From contig PBMZ01000112.1 of assembly GCA_002722955.1 (NCBI GenBank), positions 1 through 39,624 of the forward strand: a stretch of 39,624 nucleotides of DNA. The letters are read 5' to 3'. Each line of letters starts with the position of its first letter. Within the stretch, counting starts at the first letter, position 1. Both the position numbers and the translations under genes were made by a program. The stretch is from Planctomycetaceae bacterium (GTDB taxonomy: Bacteria > Planctomycetota > Planctomycetia > Planctomycetales > Planctomycetaceae). Under the pieces are notes generated by a model that was not told the DNA's origin, made no database searches, and saw only the letters and a list, made by a program, of their open reading frames with translations. Below, one piece after another: positions 28,101 to 35,668 of this stretch.

Positions 28101-31100
28101 GAAGACTTGAACGGCAACGGAATCCTTGATTCCGGCGAAGACCTGAATGGCAACGACATTCTCGATCTTGGACAAGGACGAACGATCCATAGCAACATCA
28201 TTACCCGCAACGGCGGCGATGGAATCCGAATCAACTCTGCCAACGACTCGAACGTCTTGGTGCGATTAACTCAAAACCGCATTGCTGATCCTCGGGCCCT
28301 GGCAACAGGCAATCAAGGTGCTGGCTTCCGAGTGACCTCTGACGGCGGTGTCGTCGTGGCTGACTTGGGCAGTTTGCTGAGCGAAGACGGGAACCGAGAT
28401 GGCTTGCTTGGTAACGAGGACGTCAACCGCAACGGCCGATTGGACATCGGTGAAGACGACAACGAAGATGCCAACGGCAACGGCATCCTTGATCCCGGCG
28501 AAGACATCAATATGGACTCGTTCCTAAATGTCGGCGATGGCGACGGTGTCTTGGACTTTGGCGAGGACATCAACCGTAACCAAATTATCGATACTCCACT
28601 GGGCAACCTCTTCGTTCGGAACGCCAGTGGTGGCGTGGTCTTCGAGCTGGATGGTACCACCATCGGCACAATTCGATCATTCAACAATACGGTCAGCAGC
28701 ATTGGCCTGGGCGGTGCCCAAGTCACCTTCTTGGTGGATGGAGACACCACGGTTGGATCAACCGGTTTCCAACCATTTGAAATCGTCAATAACTCGGTGA
28801 ATGGTCAAGCAATCACGTCGTTCAACATCAACTTGGCTCAAGCGAATCTGGAGTTCAACACCGACATAGCGCCAGGAGCGTTCCCGTTTACTCCGCTGAA
28901 CATGACGGAAATCACAAGCGGCTTGCAACGAGTCAACGGGTTCGGCACACCATTCGACGTCGCCGGCGGTACCTCACTGTTGGATCTTGAGTTCTTCGAT
29001 CCGCTGAACCCGATTGATATTACACCGGGCAATCCGAACAACCCAACGGCGCCGTTCGAGACATTTGACCCGGGTGAAACGTTCCAATTCCAAGTTGACT
29101 TGAATGGAACGGGTGGCACGCCGACGGTCATTACGGGTGAGAAACTTGCTGGTGCCCCTGTTGTGGTTCGCTTGACGGATGGTTCCCAGATTTCCGGGTT
29201 TATGCGAGCTGTTCCGGGCAACCCGGATGCTTCGTTCTTCGTTGCGAATCCTGCGGCCCTGGACAATACAACGAACAAGTCCGATGGTATCCGCATCGCA
29301 CTTTCTGGAGATTCGACGCTGATTAATTCGTCCTTCGTCGGTAACGTCATCACCGGCAATGGTGGAAACGGCCTAACGTTCATCGCCAATGACAATGCAG
29401 TCATTGACCAACCTCTATTGCTGAACAACCAGTTCACTGGCAACGGAGACAACGGTATCGCGGCGATCGCCAACGACGGAACGATCAACTTGACGGTTGG
29501 TAACCTGGCGAACTTGCCACAGAACTTGCCGCTGGCGTTGCGAGGCACACTGCCTCCGGACAACTTCATCCGCAACAACGGAGCACTGTCTCTAACCGGT
29601 GGTGTCCGAGACGTCTTGGATGCGAACGGCAACCCGCGTGCTCTGGCCGGTGTTCTGCTGCAATCGTCTGGCACGGGTACGATCAACAGCGACATCGTCA
29701 ACAACCTGATCAACGAAAACGCTGGTGCCGGCATCTCGGTTCGAGCCGACGGTGGCGTCATCAACACAAACATTCAAAACAACGAATTCAGCAACAACAT
29801 TGGAACAGGCATCGAAGTCGCTTCGAATCCCGTCGCGGGAACGAGCGGCGGTGTCATCAACATCCAAGTTCAAGACAACTTGCTGAACCGTACGCAAAGC
29901 GGAGCAGCCGGCTTCCTGTTCAACTCGAACGACGCCGACATCACCGCCACACTGGTTCGCAACACGTTTTTGGGCGATATCGTGAACAACATAGCAACCA
30001 GCGTCGGCATTGGTGGAACCGTGTTTGGTGGCAACCTGGACTTGACGATCGGTGGACCGACACCTGAAGACGGCAACATGTTTGACTTCAACGTTGGAGC
30101 CGGTATCAGCTTGACGATCAGTGGCGATCATCCAGGGCTGCCGAATTCGAGCACGGCAACATTGCCTGACCCTGTGAGCACGTTGCCCGATCCTGCCGCT
30201 GGCTTGCTGAGAGTAGCGAACGCGACAGTTGTCATTCAAAACAACGTCATTCGGAACACGACTGATGAAATCGAAGAGGATGTCAACGGCAACGGCTTCC
30301 TGGACCCGAACGAAGATGCCAACGGTAACGGCATGTTAGACGCCGGTGAAGACCTGAACGGTAATGGCATGTTGGACCTCGGCGAGGACACCAACGGCAA
30401 CGGGGTCTTGGATACAGATTTGACGCCGTTCTTCGAAGGCGAAGGCATTGCGATCCGCACCTCTGGTTTTGCGAACCTAATGCCTTCATTGATTGACAAC
30501 AACATCTCAACCGACAACGTCAGTGGTGGAATCACGATTACGCAAACGCAAGATTCGACGATTGACGCTTTGGTGATCTCCAACAACCGAGTCACCAATA
30601 ACGGTTTCGGTATTCAGTACACTCGGACCGGTGACGCGATGTTGAATTCTTCTCTGTTTGAATCGACAGGCCAACGATCGTTGACGATCCGCGACAACTT
30701 AATCAGTGGTAACTCTCAGGATGGTATTAACATCTTGGTCACCAATGGTGGTAACGAACCGCCTCTGCGACCGGTGACTTCCAACCCGACGATTCAACCC
30801 AACGAAGCCGAGATTCTTGAGATCGATATTTTAAACAATGAGATCTCGTCCAACAGTCTTCGGGGTATCGCGATGCGAGCGGAAGCGGATGCCATTATCG
30901 ACGTCATCATCAATGGCAACCTGATTGATCAAAACGGCTTTGTGCTGGGCGGCATCGGACTCAGTGGTATCGAAATTCGTACCTTAGTCGACACGCATCC
31001 CGATACGAATCCAAGTGTCGACCTACAAGCTTTTGGCGGAACGGCAATCAATCCGCAAGCTGGCGAAGAAAGCTTTATCACGGGAAGTATCACGAACAAC

Positions 31101-32528
31101 ACCATTTCCAACAACGGTGGCCATGGTGTCGCTCTGGGACGTATGGACCTTCCCGATCCACTCGCCCCCGCGTCTGTGGCGGCTTTGGGCTTAGTTGAAG
31201 GCACACTTGGTGACTTCACACTTAGCGACAACATTCTCGAGGGCAACCAACTTGACGGCTTGCACCTTTACTTCGACAAGGATGCGATCTTCTCGACATT
31301 CGAGTTTGATCCCACTTCAACGGCAACAGCCAACGGCCGCCGACAAACGACGATGCTGTTCGAACGCAATATAATTCGCCGTAACGGTGAAGACGGTGTC
31401 GACATCAACATGGGAGCCAACACGACAGAAATCTTGAGCGTCGGTGCTGCGACCGATGCCGGAGCCCACGGTAGTCCTGGTGCATTCTTGACATTCAACG
31501 ACAACCTCGTCACCGAGAACGGTCAAAACACTGGAGATACGATCACGGATAGCCTGACCGGTGAAGTGTTGAACGTGAACGGTGATGGATTTGAAATCGA
31601 CACGACGACATTCTCATCACTGCTCCTACAAATGTCGAACAACACCGTCACTTTTAACGAAGGACGTGGTGTCAACGTGTTGACGCATCTGGATACAGAA
31701 CTTCGTACCCTCACTGGTCCGAATCTGGCATCCATCAGCTTTGTTGATGGATTCATCGCCTCGAACGGTCTTGAGGGATTCTACGTTGTCAACACGGCGG
31801 CACAGCACACGCCCGATCTTCCTAGCGATCACCCAATCTTCCGATTGGGCGGTTCGACATCGCCGCCTCCCGAAGTGGCCGCTATCGTGGGAAGCCTCTC
31901 AAACGCTCCGACCACGCTGCTAACAATTCGTAATACGACAATCGATGGCAACGGCGAAGCGGGCAATCCTGGTGGTCTCGTAATTCGAGTTGGTGCTGTG
32001 AACGCTGGTGGAGGCCTGTTTGCATCCGACGATCTCAGTAACGGTGGTGTCATCGCCGAGATCGAGGGGAACTCATTCTCTGGAAACTATGGTCGCGAAG
32101 TCTTCTTCGACACGTTTTCTTCGACAATCACTCCTACGGGTGCACCTCCGCTGGCGCGATTTGATTTGCAGTTCCGCGACAACGTCGGAGATTCGCTGGA
32201 CACCGTAAACTACAAAGCGTTCTACGTCATCGCAGGAGTGACCGTGGATGCTCAAGCCGGCATCGACGCATTGGGCAACTTCACAAGAAGTCACCGAGTC
32301 GAACTGGATGCCCCCGTGACAGTACTCGATCCGTTCTCTGGGACCAGAACACCACTTCCAGTTCTTCCTTCGACCGATCCCAACAATGTTGGCTTCCCGG
32401 TCAACACAACGAATACCTTTAACTTGATCTATAACGACTTCGATCAAGACGACGACATGAACATCATCGGCTGGGAACTACAACCGATCGGTACATTGCC
32501 CGATCCGGACACCCTGTTCACTCCGTAA
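25149..32528 (+). CDS. Giant inverse-autotransporter-like surface protein with beta-helix passenger and EF-hand-loop arrays
   Basis: 2459 residues. A signal peptide ends near A27 (LASQLQA). A Pro/Gln-rich linker (about 45-105) follows. Residues 118-345 form an intimin/invasin-type barrel: NYFLDRGIGGGIGYENGY, alternating Tyr/Gly strands such as RVYGFGGWFDYDNGHEEAYQ, and YGINMYVGGYYLED. From about residue 404 (VAFIDPQDGGTNDGT) to the end, parallel beta-helix rungs with asparagine ladders repeat (ARNVIDRNTGDGIFI, VGNVITGNGGNGLTF, FERNIIRRNGEDGVDI). Four arrays of D-x-N-G-N-G-x-L-D units are inserted between rungs (654-757, 805-1008, 1079-1148, 1710-1755). There is no C-terminal barrel, which fits an inverse autotransporter: barrel first, exported passenger after. 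A likely role is adhesion or cell-surface structure (inference). A strong terminator follows at 32594. Confidence 0.9.
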   Translation: MNTTRSNAFKALITLCVLSGLASQLQAQSDEGVVRLRDTAPTSSVNPGSVAQPIPYGPQPFPTGGPMPAYMPIPAQPAGMRQPAGSPVQGPPVQGPPRASARPVAPFRGVNNEVARDDKIGPNYFLDRGIGGGIGYENGYTNFGLLLPLSYDPQYQLLMIDGRGTVTDEGRGGANAGLIYRYYSPYRNRVYGFGGWFDYDNGHEEAYQQVGVSYESLGRWIDFRANAYIPIGTDSHVLRQEFTGTSFFAGNQMMLGRRVFAEKAFRGIDAEIGGPMPLLGRYGINMYVGGYYLEDQDGLEESGGVSVRVEADINEDWKASFTVTDDDVFGTNYFGNVIVSFPDGRGGKWFRQRPVKNRLLDRMVRKYRISTQVTEEEDTVAAATVMGTASGMGTSAPVMSQMTRVAFIDPQDGGTNDGTFENPFQSIADYESLPESDRRGFSLILVADGDPSNPTGGLDTGITLFGNQSLISTTILPQLAQSQGIISLPGLRVGDTLPVLSNRVGGNIVTLTGDNTQVAGFVFDGTPQVVAPNSVGIFGANIEGVNIHNNTFRNYENAIILNNVRGQIAADGTAGTAALIHSNRFYGTVGLAQNGLLIENNGDIPLDLELGRTPLTGPDAQGNLAYGNATAFNIIARNRAETNVRIIGNVTTTEDVNGNGVLDVSLTEDRNGNGVLDPTEDINGNGVLDFALSEDFNNNGVLDPGEDLNSNGILELAASEDLNNNGILDAGEDTNGNNILDGALTEDLNGNGLLDGGNGTGIALVATGNSQISGSIARNVIDRNTGDGIFIDASAGRIDFFNTGEDINGNGILDLSEDVNGNGFLDFSEDVNGNGVLDDFISEDTNGNSVLDPGEDVNGNGTLDLVLSEDFNGNGQLDVGEDINNNGTLELDVSEDRNGNGILDPGEDLNQNGSLELALTEDFDGDGELDLSEDVNSNGFLDLAEDRNGNGVNDLIFNEDLNGNGTLDAGEDLNGNNRLDLALIEDLNGNGILDSGEDLNGNDILDLGQGRTIHSNIITRNGGDGIRINSANDSNVLVRLTQNRIADPRALATGNQGAGFRVTSDGGVVVADLGSLLSEDGNRDGLLGNEDVNRNGRLDIGEDDNEDANGNGILDPGEDINMDSFLNVGDGDGVLDFGEDINRNQIIDTPLGNLFVRNASGGVVFELDGTTIGTIRSFNNTVSSIGLGGAQVTFLVDGDTTVGSTGFQPFEIVNNSVNGQAITSFNINLAQANLEFNTDIAPGAFPFTPLNMTEITSGLQRVNGFGTPFDVAGGTSLLDLEFFDPLNPIDITPGNPNNPTAPFETFDPGETFQFQVDLNGTGGTPTVITGEKLAGAPVVVRLTDGSQISGFMRAVPGNPDASFFVANPAALDNTTNKSDGIRIALSGDSTLINSSFVGNVITGNGGNGLTFIANDNAVIDQPLLLNNQFTGNGDNGIAAIANDGTINLTVGNLANLPQNLPLALRGTLPPDNFIRNNGALSLTGGVRDVLDANGNPRALAGVLLQSSGTGTINSDIVNNLINENAGAGISVRADGGVINTNIQNNEFSNNIGTGIEVASNPVAGTSGGVINIQVQDNLLNRTQSGAAGFLFNSNDADITATLVRNTFLGDIVNNIATSVGIGGTVFGGNLDLTIGGPTPEDGNMFDFNVGAGISLTISGDHPGLPNSSTATLPDPVSTLPDPAAGLLRVANATVVIQNNVIRNTTDEIEEDVNGNGFLDPNEDANGNGMLDAGEDLNGNGMLDLGEDTNGNGVLDTDLTPFFEGEGIAIRTSGFANLMPSLIDNNISTDNVSGGITITQTQDSTIDALVISNNRVTNNGFGIQYTRTGDAMLNSSLFESTGQRSLTIRDNLISGNSQDGINILVTNGGNEPPLRPVTSNPTIQPNEAEILEIDILNNEISSNSLRGIAMRAEADAIIDVIINGNLIDQNGFVLGGIGLSGIEIRTLVDTHPDTNPSVDLQAFGGTAINPQAGEESFITGSITNNTISNNGGHGVALGRMDLPDPLAPASVAALGLVEGTLGDFTLSDNILEGNQLDGLHLYFDKDAIFSTFEFDPTSTATANGRRQTTMLFERNIIRRNGEDGVDINMGANTTEILSVGAATDAGAHGSPGAFLTFNDNLVTENGQNTGDTITDSLTGEVLNVNGDGFEIDTTTFSSLLLQMSNNTVTFNEGRGVNVLTHLDTELRTLTGPNLASISFVDGFIASNGLEGFYVVNTAAQHTPDLPSDHPIFRLGGSTSPPPEVAAIVGSLSNAPTTLLTIRNTTIDGNGEAGNPGGLVIRVGAVNAGGGLFASDDLSNGGVIAEIEGNSFSGNYGREVFFDTFSSTITPTGAPPLARFDLQFRDNVGDSLDTVNYKAFYVIAGVTVDAQAGIDALGNFTRSHRVELDAPVTVLDPFSGTRTPLPVLPSTDPNNVGFPVNTTNTFNLIYNDFDQDDDMNIIGWELQPIGTLPDPDTLFTP
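27108..27419 (+). repeat. EF-hand-loop array 1a (8 units, alternating 14 and 12 residues)
   Basis: Residues 654-757 are eight units starting with Glu-Asp. Their lengths are 14, 12, 14, 12, 14, 12, 14, 12, so a 26-residue (78-bp) double unit occurs four times. The consensus is E-D-x-N-G-N-G-x-L-D, with ALT/SLT-like or PG/AG-like ends. The array starts right after the coil VRIIGNVTTT and returns to beta-helix at GIALVATGN. Confidence 0.9.
27561..28172 (+). repeat. EF-hand-loop array 1b (16 units)
   Basis: Residues 805-1008 hold sixteen contiguous Glu-Asp units, ten of 12 residues and six of 14. In the 12-residue units D1, N3, N5, G6, a hydrophobic residue at 8, D9 and E12 (the Glu of the next unit) match EF-hand loop positions. 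One unit reads DFDGDGELD, the most classical form. A single beta-helix segment (residues 758-804) separates this array from array 1a. Confidence 0.9.
28383..28592 (+). repeat. EF-hand-loop array 2 (degenerate)
   Basis: Residues 1079-1148 contain less regular units such as EDGNRDGLLGN, EDVNRNGRLDIG, EDANGNGILDPG and EDINRNQIID. Spacing varies, and one unit has lost the Asn-Gly core (EDINMDSFLNVG). It looks like an older or eroded array. Confidence 0.8.
30276..30413 (+). repeat. EF-hand-loop array 3 (4 units of 12)
   Basis: Residues 1710-1755 hold four units, spaced exactly 12 residues apart: EDVNGNGFLDPN, EDANGNGMLDAG, EDLNGNGMLDLG, EDTNGNGVLDTD. The regular spacing and Met-containing units suggest a recent local duplication. 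Confidence 0.88.
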
Positions 32529-32593
32529 CTTCAACACGGACCGAGAGTATCAGTCGATAATCTAACGAAACGCTCCGCGGTTGGATTCCCGCA

Positions 32594-32630
32594 ATGCACC
32601 CGGTTGCCCTGGCAACCGGGTGCATCCTTT
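32594..32630 (+). terminator. Rho-independent terminator of the giant gene
   Basis: A perfect 15-bp stem ATGCACCCGGTTGCC (32594-32608) / GGCAACCGGGTGCAT (32611-32625) is followed by CCTTTTT. It lies 66 nt after the stop codon of the surface-protein gene. This is the clearest classical terminator in the window. Confidence 0.85.
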
Positions 32631-32660
32631 TTGGGCTTGCGTGGCTGCAGGTACCGCTTG

Positions 32661-33050
32661 TTATCTGCTCTCTTGCAGGAATTTGATGGTATTGCCGAAC
32701 GGATCTCGGATCGACATCTCTATATCACCGTATGCCTCTCCAATGTTCGGCCGCAGGAAATCGTATTCTTTCGCTAGCAGTTCCTGATGATACGGTTGAA
32801 GGCCGGCAACTCGGACTCGCACAAGTCCACCCGGACAGCCATCGCCGTGGTGCTCGCTTAGATGCAGCCGAAAGTCACCAAGCGAAACTTGCATGTATGC
32901 GGGCGAGTCTTCGTAGGCAAAGTCTTCTTGAAACCCCAGAAAACTCACGTAGAACTCGCGCGCCTTCTCAACGTTGAAGATTCGAAACACGGGGATGATG
33001 GATTCGATTGTCGGAGTCATAACTTGTGCTCGCGTTGGGGTGTTCGACAT
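32661..33050 (-). CDS. VOC family (glyoxalase/bleomycin-resistance fold) protein
   Basis: About 129 residues from ATG 33050 (MSNTPTRAQ) with one vicinal-oxygen-chelate domain made of two beta-alpha-beta-beta-beta modules: IIPVFRIFNVEKAREFYVSFLGF, HLSEHHGD, and the C-terminal IRDPFGNTIKF. It resembles Ble-type glyoxalase-superfamily proteins of about 120 residues. An alternative start is ATG 33020 (MTPTIES), giving 119 residues; the open frame further upstream adds unconserved sequence. The family includes lyases, dioxygenases and drug-binding proteins, so no reaction is assigned. It is convergent with the giant gene and appears monocistronic. Confidence 0.85.
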   Translation of the reverse strand: MSNTPTRAQVMTPTIESIIPVFRIFNVEKAREFYVSFLGFQEDFAYEDSPAYMQVSLGDFRLHLSEHHGDGCPGGLVRVRVAGLQPYHQELLAKEYDFLRPNIGEAYGDIEMSIRDPFGNTIKFLQESR

Positions 33051-33261
33051 CACTGTATGCGGATCCTGAATTGCAATTCTAGGTCGACAACGCTTGGTAG
33101 CGGAACTCGCCAAGAGTTTCGACATACATGATTGCTGAAAGTATCGGTGACATCACTACACAACGGCAAACTGCTTAGCGTCCGGAGTAGTTTGAACTCC
33201 CCTGCCCAATCGCGCACAATGCAGCCAACGCATCAAACTTTGCCAATGATTGGACACCTGT

Positions 33262-34707
33262 ATGAGCGATTCTCTGTCAGCAAACAGCCTCTCTCAACCG
33301 CAACGGATTGTGATTCTCGTTGTTGGCTTTTTAGGTTGGGCCTTCGCGGGCGTGCAAATGTCGATTACGTCGATTGCCATGAGGCCCGCAACCCAAGATT
33401 TAATGGCCCGAGTCGACACGCTCGATCGCGGGGCTTTCTTAGAGCTAAGCAAGCGGTCGACTGCCGAGAAGAAAGCAGAGAAAGCCGGCGAGGAACCGAC
33501 CGACCCGCTTACCGATGCCGAACGTGATCAATACGAAAGTTGGCGAGGAAATATTAGCGAGTGGTACTCGTGGTACGTTTGTGCTTTCTTGTTCGGAGCA
33601 GCAGCGGGCGGCCTATTGTTTGGCCGCATCGGCGACCAGATCGGGCGAAAGAACGCGATGGCCGCCAGTATCATGTGCTATTCGGTGTTTTCGCTTTTGG
33701 GTTACTTTGTCCAATCACCCACGCAATTGCTGATCATTCGATTCTTGACGTGTTTAGGAATCGGCGGGATGTGGCCCAATGGAGTTGCTCTGGTTTCCGA
33801 GGCCTGGGCCAACTTGTCGCGACCAATGATCGCTGGCGTGATTGGGACAGCGGCCAATGTTGGCATCTTCGGCATGTCGACTTGGGCCAAGTATAAAGAT
33901 GTCACACCCGATGACTGGCGCTGGACGATGATCGCTGGCGGCGCGCCGATCTTGCTTGGTCTGTTCAGCTTCTTCGCGGTGGCCGAGTCACCAATGTGGT
34001 TAGCGGCGAAAGGGAAAGGCCCCACCGACGACGATGACGAATACTACAATCCCGATGGAGACGACGACGCAGGTCCGAAAAGAGAGTACACAACCGGCGA
34101 TGTGTTCCGTTCCTTCCTGGGAGTCACCGTTGTGGGGATTCTTTTGGCAACAGTTCCATTACTGGGCGGTTGGGGAAGCGCCAACTGGATGAGCCCGTGG
34201 GCCGACGAAGCCGGCGAGATTGCGAATCCTCCGCAACCCGACTTGAAGGCCAAGGTCGGCCAGGCAAGATCACTGACCGGGACGATCGGCAGCTTCCTAG
34301 GAGGCTGGATCGCCAGCATTGTCGGTCGCAAGCGAACTTACTTCCTGATTAGTCTGGGAGCATTGTTCTCGGCCCAGTACGCGTTTTGGTTTACTGTGCC
34401 TACGGATTCATCATTCTTGTTCTGGGTGTCAGCGCTTGGTCTGTTCAGCGGGACGTTCTTTGGTTGGTTACCGTTGTTCTTGCCCGAGTTATTCCCAACC
34501 AGTATTCGGTCAACAGGTGCGGGCGTGAGCTTTAACTTCGGCCGCATTCTGACCGCTGTGACCGTGTTCGCCACCGGAGCACTCAAGACACTCTTCGACG
34601 GCGACTATGCTTTGATCGGCCGCGTCACGAGCTTGATTTACTTGGTCGGCATGGCTGTAATCCTGCTCGCGCCCGACACCACTGATAAGAACTTGGAGGA
34701 CGACTGA
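33262..34707 (+). CDS. MFS transporter
   Basis: A 481-residue inner-membrane major facilitator with the cytoplasmic loop signature GRIGDQIGRKNA between helices 2 and 3 and a second copy VGRKRTY in the C-terminal half. The first periplasmic loop (about residues 40-95) is unusually long and charged (KRSTAEKKAEKAGEE). The central loop is Asp-rich (TDDDDEYYNPDGDDDAG). Hydrophobic helices fit 12 membrane spans. ATG 33262 is chosen; TTG 33250 would add four residues. The stop overlaps the next start as TGATG, so it is coupled to the Gfo/Idh/MocA-like gene. Substrate is unknown; a sugar or sugar acid is likely from context (inference). Confidence 0.9.
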   Translation: MSDSLSANSLSQPQRIVILVVGFLGWAFAGVQMSITSIAMRPATQDLMARVDTLDRGAFLELSKRSTAEKKAEKAGEEPTDPLTDAERDQYESWRGNISEWYSWYVCAFLFGAAAGGLLFGRIGDQIGRKNAMAASIMCYSVFSLLGYFVQSPTQLLIIRFLTCLGIGGMWPNGVALVSEAWANLSRPMIAGVIGTAANVGIFGMSTWAKYKDVTPDDWRWTMIAGGAPILLGLFSFFAVAESPMWLAAKGKGPTDDDDEYYNPDGDDDAGPKREYTTGDVFRSFLGVTVVGILLATVPLLGGWGSANWMSPWADEAGEIANPPQPDLKAKVGQARSLTGTIGSFLGGWIASIVGRKRTYFLISLGALFSAQYAFWFTVPTDSSFLFWVSALGLFSGTFFGWLPLFLPELFPTSIRSTGAGVSFNFGRILTAVTVFATGALKTLFDGDYALIGRVTSLIYLVGMAVILLAPDTTDKNLEDD

Positions 34708-35624
34708 TGTTGCGAGCCGCATTGATCGGCGCGGCGGATGATTACATCGCGCTGGCGCCGAGACTGCCGCACTTGGCATGGACGGCCCTTGCCGACACCG
34801 ACGCCGCTCGAGCGTCCGCGGCGTCCCAACAACTGGGCAGTGTCGCCACCGCCGCTTCGTTGTCCGAGCTACTTCAGAATCACGCGGACAGTTTCGACGC
34901 CGTCGTCATCAACAGCGACGCAGATAACCGGGCGACCGATTGCCTATTGGCCGCAAAGGCATCAAAGCACGTCTTGGTAAAACCACCATTTGCGAACTCG
35001 CTGGACGAGGCCAACGAAGTCGCCGATTGCTGCGAGGCCAATGGAGTCAAGCTGATGTTGGCGCAAGAGGCTCGCTTTCTACCCTCGATCCAATCCGTCC
35101 GCCAAAGCCATGAAGCCGGACAACTGGGTGAACCTGGTGCCGTAAGAATCCATCGCTGGGACACAGATTCGACTGACACCGCAGCCGCGGGCGTCTTGCA
35201 AGACATCGACCTGGCACTCTGGATGTTTGGCCAGTTGCCAACAAGCGTATATGCCGTCGGTCAAGCTGACGGGTACTTACAAATTCACCTAGGTTTCGCT
35301 AACGACGGCATGGCCTTGATCGACTACTCCAACAACCTGCCATCCGGCGGAGATTACTTCTCGCTAACACTGATCGGCTCGACCGGAGCCGCCTACGCCG
35401 ATGACCATCACAACATGAATCTGGTCTACGCCGGCGGCGATCCATCAGCGATCCGAACAAGCTTAGGGAAAGTTCACTTGCTAGCGATGTTGGAAGAGTT
35501 CACAACATCAATCACTGAAAGTCGAGGACCAAGCGTCGGAGCCGCCGCCAACAGTATGACATTGAAAGTCTCCGCTGCCGTCACCGAATCGTTGTCCCAA
35601 CGAGCGGCCATTGCATTGACGTAA
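34707..35624 (+). CDS. Gfo/Idh/MocA-like oxidoreductase (short, divergent)
   Basis: 305 residues, shorter than the usual 330-400. An N-terminal Rossmann fold begins MLRAALIGAADDY, where the expected GxGxxG is not seen. The family's EKP motif is replaced by VKPP in HVLVKPPFANSLDEA. The C-terminal beta-sheet domain is recognisable (LIGSTGAAYADD) but reduced. It may bind NAD(P) poorly or serve another role. It overlaps the MFS stop by one base, so it belongs to the same transcript, and it is followed by a full-length paralogue. Confidence 0.82.
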   Translation: MLRAALIGAADDYIALAPRLPHLAWTALADTDAARASAASQQLGSVATAASLSELLQNHADSFDAVVINSDADNRATDCLLAAKASKHVLVKPPFANSLDEANEVADCCEANGVKLMLAQEARFLPSIQSVRQSHEAGQLGEPGAVRIHRWDTDSTDTAAAGVLQDIDLALWMFGQLPTSVYAVGQADGYLQIHLGFANDGMALIDYSNNLPSGGDYFSLTLIGSTGAAYADDHHNMNLVYAGGDPSAIRTSLGKVHLLAMLEEFTTSITESRGPSVGAAANSMTLKVSAAVTESLSQRAAIALT

Positions 35625-35668
35625 TGTAATCACAACCCCAATGACAAATGACTAATGTCAAATAACTA

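Noticed and set aside
27108..28172. Tandem repeats as a possible CRISPR array
   Set aside because: The periodicity is 36/42 bp within an open frame with protein-level conservation and no unique spacers.
27458..28243. Long antisense open frames (up to 261 codons) opposite the EF-loop arrays, and others at 28838-29773 and 29592-30239
   Set aside because: They mirror the biased codons of the repeat-coding strand, give Ser/Pro/Leu-rich repeats with no domain, and have no ribosome binding site.
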